Both the position numbers and the translations under genes were made by a program. Positions 1 to 8,065 of a DNA stretch of 61,528 nucleotides are shown here, piece by piece. The stretch is from Actinomycetota bacterium (lineage in GTDB: Bacteria; Actinomycetota; Acidimicrobiia; Acidimicrobiales; Ilumatobacteraceae). The notes under the pieces were generated by a model, which worked only from the letters and a program-made list of their open reading frames with translations, was not told the DNA's origin and ran no database searches. The DNA lies in contig VFZC01000014.1 in assembly GCA_016871355.1 (NCBI GenBank), positions 1-61,528 on the forward strand. Reading direction: 5' to 3'. Each line of letters starts with the position of its first letter. The stretch's first letter is position 1.

Positions 1-2
1 TC

Positions 3-2813
3 CGCCGGCACTTCACCGCGCCCGGACAACACCCGTACGACCAGGTGGTCTGGGAGAAGCGCGACGCCCGAATCTCCAACTGGAAGGACGGCTCGGTCGC
101 CTTCGAGCAGCTCGGGGTCGAGTTCCCGGTCACCTGGTCGCTCAACGCCACCAACATCGTGGCTCAGAAGTACTTCCGCGGCACCCCCGGCACCCCGGAG
201 CGCGAGTCGTCGCTGCGCCAAGTGATCGACCGCGTGGCCGACACCATCACCCAGTGGGGCCGTGAGGGCGGCTACTTCGTCGACGAGGCCGAGGCGGCAG
301 CCTTCTGTGACGAGTTGAAGTTCATCCTCGTGACCCAGCGCGCGGCCTTCAACAGCCCGGTGTGGTTCAACATCGGTGTGAAGGGCGTGCCCCAGCAGGC
401 CAGCGCCTGCTTCATCTTGTCGGTCGACGACACGATGGACGGCATCCTCAACTGGTACCGCGAAGAAGGCGTGATCTTCAAGGGTGGTTCGGGTTCGGGT
501 ATCAACCTGTCGAAGATCCGCTCGAGTGTCGAACTCCTCAACGGTGGTGGCACCGCCTCGGGTCCGGTGTCGTTCATGCGTGGTGCCGACGCGTCGGCGG
601 GCACCATCAAGTCGGGCGGCAAGACCCGCCGCGCCGCCAAGATGGTCATTCTCAACGTCGACCATCCCGATGTCGAAGAGTTCATCTGGTGCAAGGCCAA
701 GGAAGAGAAGAAGGCCCGCGTGTTGCGCGATGCCGGCTTCGACATGGACCTCGATGGTTCCGACTCGTTCAGTATCCAGTACCAGAACGCCAACAACTCG
801 GTGCGCATCACCGACGACTTCATGCAGGCGGTCGTCGACGACGAGGACTGGAACTACCGCGCCGTCATCACCGGTGAGCCGGTGCGCACCGTGCGCGCGC
901 GCGACTTGTGGCGTCAGATCGCCTTGGCCTCGTGGGAATGCGCCGACCCCGGTCTGCAGTTCGACACCACCATCAACAAGTGGCACACCGCGCACGCGAC
1001 CGGCCGGATCAACGGCTCGAACCCGTGCTCGGAGTACATGCACATCGACAACTCGGCGTGCAACCTCGCATCGATCAACCTGCTGAAGTACCTCGGCGAG
1101 AATGGCGATTTCGACATCGAGGCCTACAAGCACACGATCGAGACGGTGTTCACCGCTCAGGAGATCCTCGTCGGTCGGGCCGATTACCCCACCGAGAAGA
1201 TCGGTGAGAACAGCCGCAAGTTCCGTCAGCTCGGACTCGGCTACGCCAACCTCGGTGCTCTGCTCATGGCGCTCGGTTTGCCGTACGACTCGGCGCAGGG
1301 TCGCGCGTGGGCCGGTGCGCTCACCAGCCTCATGACCGGCCACGCCTACGCCACCAGCGCGCGCACGGCCAGCCGCATGGGTCCGTTCGCTGGCTTCGTC
1401 GAGAACGAGCGCTACATGCTCAACGTGCTGCGCATGCACCGTGACGCCAGCTACCAGATCGAAGGTGCCGATGCGGTTCCGGCCGCTCTCGTGCGCGCGG
1501 GTCAGGAAGCCTGGGAGTCGGCCGTTCGCGACGGCGAGGAGTACGGCGTACGCAACAGCCAGGCGTCGGTTCTCGCACCCACCGGCACCATCGGTCTGAT
1601 GATGGACTGCGACACCACGGGCATCGAGCCCGACCTCGGTCTCGTCAAGATGAAGAAGTTGGTCGGCGGCGGCACGATGGTCATCGTCAACCAGACCATC
1701 CCGATGGCTCTCAGCAAGTTGGGTTACGACGCCAAGCAGGTCGACGACATCATCGCCTACATCGACACCGAGAAGTCGATTCTCGGAGCGCCGCACCTCA
1801 AGGCCGAGCATGTGGCCGTGTTCGCCTGCTCGATGGGCGACAACACCATCCACTACGAGGGTCACGTGCGCATGATGGGAGCGACCCAGCCGTTCCTGTC
1901 GGGCGCCATCTCCAAGACGGTCAACATGCCGGAAGAGGCTTCGGTCGAAGACGTGGAGGCTCTCCACCTCTTGTCGTGGCAGTTGGGTCTGAAGGCCGTG
2001 GCGATCTATCGCGACAACTGCAAGGTCGCGCAGCCGCTGTCCACCGCCAAGAAGGACGACGACAAGGCTGATGCGTCGGCGGCGTCGGCGGCACCGCAGG
2101 CGGCCGCTCAGGTGATCGAGAAGATCGTCGAGCGGGTCGTGCAGAAGCCGGTGCGCCAGAAGTTGCCCCGCAGCCGTCGCGGCCGCACGTTCGAGTTCCG
2201 CGTCGCCGACTGCAAGGGTTTCGCGACCATCGGCGAGTACGAAGACGGCCGCCCCGGTGAAGTGTTCCTCACGGTGTCGAAGCAGGGCTCCACGCTCTCG
2301 GGCATCATGGACGCTTTCGCCAAGAGCATCTCGTACGGTCTGCAGTACGGCGTGCCGTTGCGCGCGTTCGTCGAAGCGTTCGTCAACATGCGCTTCGAGC
2401 CCGCCGGCATGACCGACGACCCCGACATCCGGTTCGCGTCGTCCATCATGGACTACCTGTTCCGTCGTCTGGCTCTCGAGTACATGACCTACGACGAGCG
2501 TCAGGAACTCGGGATCTTCTCGGTCGACGAGCGTCTGCAGCCCACTCTCCCCGGCGTCGAAGAATCAGCCGTCGAGACCTTCAACGGCAGCGAAGTCGCC
2601 GCCGATCCGAAGAGCATCCCGTCGGTCGAAGAACTCGTCACTCAGATGGAGATGGGCATCGCCCCGCCGGCTCCGATCAGTGATCACTCCGGTGAGATCG
2701 GCCGCAACAAGCACTCCGATGCGCCGATGTGCATGCAGTGCGGTGTGCAGATGATGCGTGCTGGTTCGTGCCACGCGTGTCCGTCGTGCGGTAGCACTTC
2801 GGGTTGCTCCTGA
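3..2813 (+). CDS. nrdJ: Vitamin B12-dependent ribonucleoside-diphosphate reductase, class II (5' partial)
   Basis: Reduces ribonucleotides to deoxyribonucleotides using adenosylcobalamin as radical source; cytosolic. The frame is open from base 3, and the residues RRHFTAPGQHPYDQVV read directly into the later GTG at 45, so the true start lies just outside the window. About 936 residues are visible. Recognisable stretches are FNSPVWFN, GGSGSGINLSKIRSS, the substrate-loop NPCSEYMH and QASVLAPTGTIG, all typical of the NrdJ barrel. A low-complexity Ala/Lys/Asp linker near 2060-2110 precedes a C-terminal domain with GRPGEVFLTVSKQGSTLSG. The protein ends in a Cys-rich zinc-ribbon tail (CMQCG, CHACPSCG), known in this family to re-reduce the active site. 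It is followed by a strong hairpin. Confidence 0.97.
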   Translation, partial: RRHFTAPGQHPYDQVVWEKRDARISNWKDGSVAFEQLGVEFPVTWSLNATNIVAQKYFRGTPGTPERESSLRQVIDRVADTITQWGREGGYFVDEAEAAAFCDELKFILVTQRAAFNSPVWFNIGVKGVPQQASACFILSVDDTMDGILNWYREEGVIFKGGSGSGINLSKIRSSVELLNGGGTASGPVSFMRGADASAGTIKSGGKTRRAAKMVILNVDHPDVEEFIWCKAKEEKKARVLRDAGFDMDLDGSDSFSIQYQNANNSVRITDDFMQAVVDDEDWNYRAVITGEPVRTVRARDLWRQIALASWECADPGLQFDTTINKWHTAHATGRINGSNPCSEYMHIDNSACNLASINLLKYLGENGDFDIEAYKHTIETVFTAQEILVGRADYPTEKIGENSRKFRQLGLGYANLGALLMALGLPYDSAQGRAWAGALTSLMTGHAYATSARTASRMGPFAGFVENERYMLNVLRMHRDASYQIEGADAVPAALVRAGQEAWESAVRDGEEYGVRNSQASVLAPTGTIGLMMDCDTTGIEPDLGLVKMKKLVGGGTMVIVNQTIPMALSKLGYDAKQVDDIIAYIDTEKSILGAPHLKAEHVAVFACSMGDNTIHYEGHVRMMGATQPFLSGAISKTVNMPEEASVEDVEALHLLSWQLGLKAVAIYRDNCKVAQPLSTAKKDDDKADASAASAAPQAAAQVIEKIVERVVQKPVRQKLPRSRRGRTFEFRVADCKGFATIGEYEDGRPGEVFLTVSKQGSTLSGIMDAFAKSISYGLQYGVPLRAFVEAFVNMRFEPAGMTDDPDIRFASSIMDYLFRRLALEYMTYDERQELGIFSVDERLQPTLPGVEESAVETFNGSEVAADPKSIPSVEELVTQMEMGIAPPAPISDHSGEIGRNKHSDAPMCMQCGVQMMRAGSCHACPSCGSTSGCS

Positions 2814-2825
2814 TTCGGTTCTGAT

Positions 2826-2879
2826 TCGGTCACCTCGACCTGGCGACGATCCACGTCGACGTCAGGTCGAGGTGACCGA
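2826..2879 (+). terminator. Stem-loop terminator after nrdJ
   Basis: Perfect 17-bp inverted repeat with arms 2826-2842 and 2863-2879 and a 20-nt loop, starting 13 nt after the nrdJ stop codon. It lacks a clear T-tract, as is usual in high-GC actinomycetes. Confidence 0.7.
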
Positions 2880-2916
2880 CAGCGGGTCGTGCGATGACGA
2901 TGTACCGTCAGTGAGC

Positions 2917-3699
2917 ATGTCGGCACTACACATCGAGCGGCAGGGTCACGTCGTGGTTCTTTCGAACACTGACGCGCCGCGCAACCGGATGACCTTCGAG
3001 TACATGGACGAGCTCGAGGTCGCCGTGACCGACCTGCGTCACGATCCTGACGTTCGGGCTGTCGTGCTCACTGCATCGGGTAACGAGCATTTCTCGGTGG
3101 GTATGGACCTCAAGCAGCTCACATCGGGTGCCGCGGCGCGAGGTGGGTTCGAGGCGGTGCTCGACCAACGGCTACGGGTTCTGGAGATGATCGAGCAACT
3201 CGACAAGCCGGTGGTGGTCACCATGTTCGGCTACTGCCTGGGTGGCGGTCTCGAACTCCCACTCGCGTGCCACTTCCGGCTCGCCGCCACGGAGGGTGCC
3301 CGCATCGGCCTCCCGGAGCTCGACCTCGGCACGGTGCCCGCGTGGGGAGGAACGGCGCGGCTCACTCGCACCGTCGGACGTGCGCAGGCCCTCGACATGA
3401 TCCTGCGCGCGAGGAAGATCGACGGGCCGACCGCGCTGGCGATTGGCCTCGTCCATGAACTGCACCCCGTCGCCGAACTGAAACAACGAGCCGTCGAGCT
3501 CGCTCACGAACTTGCTGCACAACCGCCGATCGCCGTGGCAGGTGTGCTGAAGGCAGTCGTCGGTGCCGAACACGCGTCCCTCGAGGATGCGCTCCGCATC
3601 GAGCGCGAGGCGGTCCGGCGATGCAGTGGAACGGCCGACCAGCGCGAAGGGATGCGGGCGTTCCTCGAAAAGCGTCGTCCGAACTTCGAAGGTCGCTGA
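2917..3699 (+). CDS. Enoyl-CoA hydratase/isomerase family protein
   Basis: Crotonase-fold protein of 260 residues, expected to act on an acyl-CoA in fatty-acid or related beta-oxidation. Family marks are the N-terminal strand HVVVLSNTDAPRN, the oxyanion-hole region HFSVGMDLKQL, GYCLGGGLELPLACHFRLA and the PELDLGTVPAWGGTARLTR segment. The Glu of PELDLG sits where the hydratase catalytic acid is found. The ATG at 2917 is preferred because a TACCGT -10 box (2903-2908) lies 8 nt upstream, which fits a leaderless transcript; a GTG at 2911 is in frame. Precise substrate is unknown. Confidence 0.9.
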   Translation: MSALHIERQGHVVVLSNTDAPRNRMTFEYMDELEVAVTDLRHDPDVRAVVLTASGNEHFSVGMDLKQLTSGAAARGGFEAVLDQRLRVLEMIEQLDKPVVVTMFGYCLGGGLELPLACHFRLAATEGARIGLPELDLGTVPAWGGTARLTRTVGRAQALDMILRARKIDGPTALAIGLVHELHPVAELKQRAVELAHELAAQPPIAVAGVLKAVVGAEHASLEDALRIEREAVRRCSGTADQREGMRAFLEKRRPNFEGR

Positions 3700-3865
3700 T
3701 ACGGGAACGAACCCCGCTCACGGCGCAGAAGTGGCTTCCGATGGTACGGAATCCTCATGGATTCGTTCGCTTCGTTCTGGATCAACACTCATCGGGCCCG
3801 CAACCTGTCGAGTTATCTCGACCGATACGACAACGGGATGATCTGCTCCGGTTCATAATGGATCG

Positions 3866-4276
3866 ATGAAACCGGACGACGACCTCGTCACGTCCCGCGG
3901 TCTGACCGTTCCGGCCTCGGCCCTCGAGTGGGTGTTCACTCGATCGGCCGGGGCCGGCGGCCAGAACGTCAACAAGGTGTCCACCAAGGTCGTATTGCGA
4001 GTAGCGCGCGACCACATCCGGGGTCGGGCCGTTCTCCTCGAGCGCATTGCCGAGGCTCTGCCCGAGACGATCACCGTGAGTTCGCAAACGAGTCGCAGCC
4101 AGTGGCGCAACCGCCAGTTGTGTCTGGCTCGACTGGCCGAACGCATCGACGACGCCGCCGCCCCGCCGGCGCCGTCGCGTCGCGCCACCAAGCCCAGTCG
4201 TGGATCGGTCCAGCGCCGTCTCGACTCGAAGAAGAAACACTCCGAGAAGAAGGCCGGTCGCCGCACCGAGTGGTGA
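3866..4276 (+). CDS. arfB: Alternative ribosome-rescue factor / peptidyl-tRNA hydrolase (ArfB/YaeJ family)
   Basis: 136 residues. The family hydrolyses peptidyl-tRNA on stalled ribosomes independently of tmRNA. The catalytic GGQ motif is visible at residues 31-33 in SAGAGGQNVNKVSTK, the strongest diagnostic. The C-terminus is a Lys/Arg-rich tail (SKKKHSEKKAGRR-type composition), which in ArfB inserts into the empty mRNA entry channel. The domain is shorter than release factors RF1/RF2 and lacks their codon-recognition domain. A CATAAT -10 box at 3854-3859 ends 6 nt before the ATG, suggesting a leaderless mRNA. The stop overlaps a possible GTG start of the next gene. Confidence 0.93.
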   Translation: MKPDDDLVTSRGLTVPASALEWVFTRSAGAGGQNVNKVSTKVVLRVARDHIRGRAVLLERIAEALPETITVSSQTSRSQWRNRQLCLARLAERIDDAAAPPAPSRRATKPSRGSVQRRLDSKKKHSEKKAGRRTEW

Positions 4277-4296
4277 GAGGCGACTACCGTCGCGTC

Positions 4297-4749
4297 GTGC
4301 CGCGAAAGTCGCCGTTCACCTCCGACCGCCTCCTGAAGACCATCAACTCGTTCCACTCGTTCGTGTTGCGAGTCACCCGCGGCCGTATCGGTTGGTCGGC
4401 CGACGGAATGCCGGTGCTCCGCCTCACGACGATTGGCCGTCGGTCGGGGCAACCACGAACTGTGCTGCTGAGTTCACCGCTGCAGTTCGGTGACGAGTGG
4501 ATCGTGGTGGGTTCGAAGGGCGGGGGAGAGCGTCACGCCGATTGGTTCGTGAACCTGCGCGCCAATCCTCGCGTGACCGTCGAGACCAAGAAGTACGGCT
4601 CGCGCGATGTCACGGCTCGTATCGCGTCACCCGACGACAAAGCCGTCTGGTGGCCGCAAGCCGTGGCCACGTTCAAGCACTACGGCGAGTTCCAGTCGCG
4701 CACCACCCGCGACATTCCGATGGTGGTTCTGAAGGTCTCGGGCGACTGA
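4297..4749 (+). CDS. F420-type nitroreductase family deazaflavin-dependent oxidoreductase (Ddn-like)
   Basis: About 150 residues of the split beta-barrel family PF04075, whose characterised members use cofactor F420H2 to reduce quinones or other small molecules. Hallmarks are TTIGRRSGQPRTVLLSSP and WFVNLRANPRVTVETK. I chose GTG 4297. An in-frame GTG at 4273 overlaps the arfB stop in a GTGA arrangement and would add eight residues, so the start is unsettled. Co-directional and probably cotranscribed with arfB. The substrate cannot be told from sequence. Confidence 0.85.
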   Translation: MPRKSPFTSDRLLKTINSFHSFVLRVTRGRIGWSADGMPVLRLTTIGRRSGQPRTVLLSSPLQFGDEWIVVGSKGGGERHADWFVNLRANPRVTVETKKYGSRDVTARIASPDDKAVWWPQAVATFKHYGEFQSRTTRDIPMVVLKVSGD

Positions 4750-4755
4750 GAACCG

Positions 4756-5958
4756 TCAGTTACGCGGGACCTTGGTCCACGGGAGGTCTTTGTCCACGCG
4801 GGGTTCGCCGGGCAGGCCGAGAACTTGCTCGCCCAGAATGTTGCGCATGATCTCGCTGGTGCCACCCTCGATCGAGTTGGCACGAGCGCGCAGGAACGAA
4901 TGGCGTACACCGCCCTCGGCACCGTCGACCGAGAGATCTTCAGGCCTCCGGAACGTGTAATCGAAGCCGATGAGGCCATCGGCACCGAGCAATGCCACCG
5001 ACAACTCGGTGATCTTCTTGTTGAGCTCGGCCATCATCAACTTGGCGATTGAGCCCTCCGGGCCCGGATTGCCGGCCTTGGCCGCCTGCGATGCGCGCAA
5101 GTTGGTGAGCCGAAGTGCCTCGCTCTTGCACCACAGCCGTAGCAAGTCGTCGCGGTGGGCCTGGCCGTGAACGTCTTGCTTGTCCTTGTAAATCTTGATC
5201 GCCTCGTCGATCGGGCCACGGCGACGAGCGGTTCCTCCACCGCTACCGCCGATCGCGGTGCGCTCGTTCATGAGCGTGGTGAGCGCCACGCGCCACCCTT
5301 CGCCCACTTGGCCGATGCGGTGGATGTCGGGCACGCGCGCATCGGTCATGTAGACCTCGTTGAACTCAGCCTCACCGGTGATCTGACGCAGCGGACGAAC
5401 CTCGACTCCGGGTGCGCGCATGTCGAGTGCGAAGTAGGTCATGCCTTTGTGCTTGGGCTGATCGGGATCGGTACGGGTGACGAGCATTCCCCAGTCGCCG
5501 AGGTGGGCCAGCGTGTTCCAGACCTTTTGACCGTTCACCACCCATTCGTCACCGTCGCGCACCGCTTTGGTGCCGAGGCCCGCGAAGTCGGAACCCGCGC
5601 CCGGTTCGCTGAACAACTGGCACCAGCGTTCCTCGCCGGTGAACATCGGCCGCAGGAAGCGCTGCTTGGCCTCATCGGAGCCGTGCGTGACGATGGTGGG
5701 TCCGGCCAACGCGATGAAGAAGGTAGACGGGTCCTGCGGTTGAGCGCCGGCCTTGCGCAAACGCTCCTCCACGATCTTGTTCAACTCGGGGCGCACACCC
5801 AGACCGCCGTGGCCTTCGGGGAAGTGGACCCAGGCGAGTCCGGCGTCGAAGCGGTGGCCGCGGAAGGCGACGTTGTCCATCGCCTTCGGGTCGTGGTTCG
5901 ACAGGAGTGAGTCGAGGGCGGATTCGACCCGGGCCAGTTCGCGATCGGTGGTGCTCAT
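4756..5958 (-). CDS. Acyl-CoA dehydrogenase family protein
   Basis: FAD-dependent acyl-CoA dehydrogenase (mycobacterial FadE type), 400 residues, expected to introduce the alpha-beta double bond of an acyl-CoA. Signatures are QLFSEPGAGSDFAGLGT, NGQKVWNTLAH, the FAD-domain segment KLMMAELNKK and the C-terminal IEGGTSEIMRNILGEQVLG, where the catalytic Glu of many family members lies. The ATG at 5958 (MSTTDREL) begins the conserved part; the frame stays open upstream to 6129, but that stretch is unrelated and runs into the boundary repeat at 6033. It converges on the F420-type reductase with only 6 nt between stops. Confidence 0.93.
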   Translation of the reverse strand: MSTTDRELARVESALDSLLSNHDPKAMDNVAFRGHRFDAGLAWVHFPEGHGGLGVRPELNKIVEERLRKAGAQPQDPSTFFIALAGPTIVTHGSDEAKQRFLRPMFTGEERWCQLFSEPGAGSDFAGLGTKAVRDGDEWVVNGQKVWNTLAHLGDWGMLVTRTDPDQPKHKGMTYFALDMRAPGVEVRPLRQITGEAEFNEVYMTDARVPDIHRIGQVGEGWRVALTTLMNERTAIGGSGGGTARRRGPIDEAIKIYKDKQDVHGQAHRDDLLRLWCKSEALRLTNLRASQAAKAGNPGPEGSIAKLMMAELNKKITELSVALLGADGLIGFDYTFRRPEDLSVDGAEGGVRHSFLRARANSIEGGTSEIMRNILGEQVLGLPGEPRVDKDLPWTKVPRN

Positions 5959-6032
5959 GCGAGCAGTCTTCCATTCGGCCAGCGGGTCGCCGAAACGGAG
6001 GCCGCGCGACGGGGGGACGCCGAACCAAGAGC

Positions 6033-6060
6033 GAAACTCGCCCAAAGTGCCGAACCGACC
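6033..6060 (+). repeat. Boundary repeat, copy 1
   Basis: The core CGCCCAAAGTGCCGAACC plus GACC (to 6060) matches copy 2 (11683-11716) in the same orientation with one mismatch over about 22 nt, and with a 1-nt indel over about 28 nt. It lies exactly where the low-GC zinc island begins. Confidence 0.7.
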
Positions 6061-6110
6061 GACATTTGAGGTCAGTTCCCTGTTTCTCGAAGCACTCGGT
6101 GGCAGGAAAA

Positions 6111-6151
6111 CTCGGATCAATCCATCCAAACTTCAGACAGATTGATCCGAG
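6111..6151. repeat. 12-bp perfect inverted repeat (possible terminator or operator)
   Basis: Arms CTCGGATCAATC (6111-6122) and GATTGATCCGAG (6140-6151) are separated by 17 nt. It lies downstream of the leftward cobW operon but 277 nt beyond its last stop. It may terminate that transcript or be an island-end element. Confidence 0.45.
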
Positions 6152-6427
6152 CCTCTAGCGCATCCACGGGCAGGGGTCATCTTCCGCTATCACAATCTCG
6201 GGTTTTCAATCGCCTATGCGGCGCGAGGTGGCGCGGTTTGCGCCGGCAACGTTCGTCGTCGATACAGCATCAACGATTGGTGATTGCGAATCATGAACAT
6301 CATCATCAGATCAATCCACTGATGCGTCTGGTTGAGGGGGCGAGCGCGCTCAACTCAGGAGAGCCAAGCGAATGTGTACGGATGTGTTCGCCGTAGACAT
6401 CACTGGCCTTCATCACCTCCCACGTGG

Positions 6428-6646
6428 TCACAGACAGGAGCGCGCGAACGCCACCGCCTGATCAATGATCTCGGGCGATACCACTCGCCCCGGAGGCGAC
6501 ACCAATCGGGTGCTTGGATTGACGTGAAATTCTCCTTGGCGGCTTCTCACGAATACATCACCGTTGACAAGCAATGTCAGTTCAAAGGCAACCTGACCGT
6601 GGCAGTCGACGATTGTTGCGCGGTTCAGGTAGTCATCAAGATTCAC
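6428..6646 (-). CDS. Small conserved-looking protein of unknown function, last gene of the zinc operon
   Basis: 72 residues, GTG start at 6646 overlapping the 3' end of the ferredoxin gene by 11 nt, which indicates translational coupling. The sequence looks like a compact folded domain: MNLDDYLNRATIVDCHGQ, then alternating hydrophobic strands (VAFELTLLVNGDVFVRS) and a C-terminal helix (SPEIIDQAVAFARSCL). It contains two cysteines and two histidines. I do not recognise a family. Placement in a probable Zur-controlled operon suggests a role in zinc starvation. Confidence 0.6.
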   Translation of the reverse strand: MNLDDYLNRATIVDCHGQVAFELTLLVNGDVFVRSRQGEFHVNPSTRLVSPPGRVVSPEIIDQAVAFARSCL

Positions 6647-7043
6647 GAACAGGAATCACCTTCAGGTTGCATCGATTCTCAACTTCTACAGCAGAATCCG
6701 ATGGGGCGAATTGATATGGGAGAAGGCCGCGGGGGATTTGCCCGTGAGCCCCAGCCCGAACGAAGGCCAGTAGTGCTCCGTGGGCGACATCATCAGCAAG
6801 TCCACCAAACCAGAGTTTTCCGTGTTGCCGTGTGCGGAGCACGACGACGTTGGAATGACTACACGCGTCGAGACACTTCACTCGATGGACCTTGCCCCCG
6901 ATATCAGCGACAGCCGCCCTGAGATCAGACTCCTGTTGATCATGGTCGAAATCGGGGTGCTTTCGGTCGGTACCGCAACAACAGTCCCGACAGAGCAGCA
7001 CCGAGAGAGAAGATGACCGCGAGTGTCGATTCTTGTCGGACAA
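6636..7043 (-). CDS. (2Fe-2S) ferredoxin domain-containing protein (thioredoxin-like ferredoxin)
   Basis: 135 residues from a TTG start 2 nt after the WD40 stop codon. The thioredoxin-like [2Fe-2S] ferredoxin pattern is present: LCRDCCCGTDRKHP (Cys18, 21-23) followed by KCLDACSHSNVVVLR (Cys57, Cys61), spaced as in Aquifex-type/NuoE-like ferredoxins. The rest (WFGGLADDVAHGALLAFV) matches the actinobacterial version of the family. It probably carries electrons in the cytosol; the partner is unknown. It sits third in a leftward operon led by the CobW GTPase. An in-frame GTG near 7001 would shorten the N-terminus but keep all cluster ligands. Confidence 0.8.
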   Translation of the reverse strand: MSDKNRHSRSSSLSVLLCRDCCCGTDRKHPDFDHDQQESDLRAAVADIGGKVHRVKCLDACSHSNVVVLRTRQHGKLWFGGLADDVAHGALLAFVRAGAHGQIPRGLLPYQFAPSDSAVEVENRCNLKVIPVRES

Positions 7044-7045
7044 AC

Positions 7046-8065
7046 CTACTGCCCCGGCTCTTCATCGAATGAGATGGAAACGACTTCGCCGGTGGATGTT
7101 CCACACACCATGCGTAGCTCAGTCGGTGACCACCTCATGGAACTGAATACGTGCTGTGTCCGATGCGACTGGATGAGAGAGTTGCCCGACTTCACCGGAC
7201 GCCACAGGCGTGCCGAACCATCGGTAGCGACCGAACCAAGCAAGTCCGGATGAGTCGGCACATACCCGAGGCCCACAATCCGACTGGAGTGCCCGAGCAT
7301 TCCGATCGGTTTACTGCCTTTCGGGCCCTTACCCGAGAAATCCCACTCTGAGATCTCGTTCATCGCGGCGTTGGCCAAGCGAAGAGAGTTCCGACTCCAC
7401 GCGATCAGCAGAACCTTGGTGGAGAAACCGGTCATCTGCAGTTCGGAGCCGTTAGCCACCTTCCAGACGTGCAAAGACGCATCCTGATTCCCTGTCACCA
7501 CCCACTTCCCGTCGGACGACGCCGCGACGACCAACGGCGCGCCCTTCCACGGGAAGGTTTTCACCGGCTTCGCGGATCCCTGAAAGATCGCCACACCTCC
7601 GTAATGGCCAGCGAAGAGACGGCGACCGTCCTCACTCCAGGTGACGCACTCAACCGACGCTGGGAGCTCCTCGTGCTGAACCGCCTTCATTCCATTGGCA
7701 AGAAGACGAACCACGCACCGTCCGATACCGGCAGCCACCTCGTCGCCGTCCGTCCTCCAGGCCAGGTCGGTGGCCCACCCTCTGTGCTGGGCCTCGGCGA
7801 CCATCGATCCGGCGAGATCCCATATTCTCAGAGCTCCGTCGACTCCGCAGCTCGCCACGAACTGCCCCGAGGGGCTCCACTTGGCGCGCACGACGTCACC
7901 GTCGTGCGCTTCAAACATCCGAACGTCCCCGTCAACATCTGCGATACAAACGTGACCGGACACCGACCCAGCAACGGTGTGCCGGCCGTCGGGCGACACA
8001 TCGACGCCATGGACGTAGTCGGGAAGGACCGCCAAAACCCGCTCGGTCACCGACATTGGTGTCAT
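7046..8065 (-). CDS. WD40-repeat beta-propeller protein
   Basis: About 339 residues made of WD40-type repeats: VDVSPDGRHTVAGSVSGHV, AKWSPSGQFVASCGVDG-LRIWDL, VVAASSDGKWVVTGNQDASLHVW and VATDGSARLWRPV show the GH...W-D pattern of a seven-bladed propeller. No signal peptide or membrane segment is visible, so it is likely a cytosolic scaffold. The start at 8065 overlaps the cobW stop as TGATG; an ATG at 8080 is also in frame. WD40 proteins are not standard members of zinc-uptake loci, so its tight coupling to cobW and the ferredoxin gene is unusual. Function unknown. Confidence 0.87.
   Translation of the reverse strand: MTPMSVTERVLAVLPDYVHGVDVSPDGRHTVAGSVSGHVCIADVDGDVRMFEAHDGDVVRAKWSPSGQFVASCGVDGALRIWDLAGSMVAEAQHRGWATDLAWRTDGDEVAAGIGRCVVRLLANGMKAVQHEELPASVECVTWSEDGRRLFAGHYGGVAIFQGSAKPVKTFPWKGAPLVVAASSDGKWVVTGNQDASLHVWKVANGSELQMTGFSTKVLLIAWSRNSLRLANAAMNEISEWDFSGKGPKGSKPIGMLGHSSRIVGLGYVPTHPDLLGSVATDGSARLWRPVKSGNSLIQSHRTQHVFSSMRWSPTELRMVCGTSTGEVVSISFDEEPGQ

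Larger units (their letters stand above)
5959..6427. other. 469-nt intergenic region at the left edge of the zinc island
   Basis: No convincing gene. It holds repeat copy 1 (6033-6060) and a perfect 12-bp inverted repeat (6111-6122 / 6140-6151). The base composition drops from about 62-65% GC to about 50% (60-nt line starting at 6241). A plus-strand frame at 6142-6396 has no recognisable protein character. Confidence 0.6.

Noticed and set aside
3757-3858. 33-codon ATG frame just upstream of arfB
   Set aside because: No Shine-Dalgarno, and its stop overlaps the arfB -10 box; may be chance. Not supported by composition or homology I can see.
6142-6396. 84-codon plus-strand frame in the left island border
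   Set aside because: Arg/His/Ser-rich, no family character, starts inside the inverted repeat.
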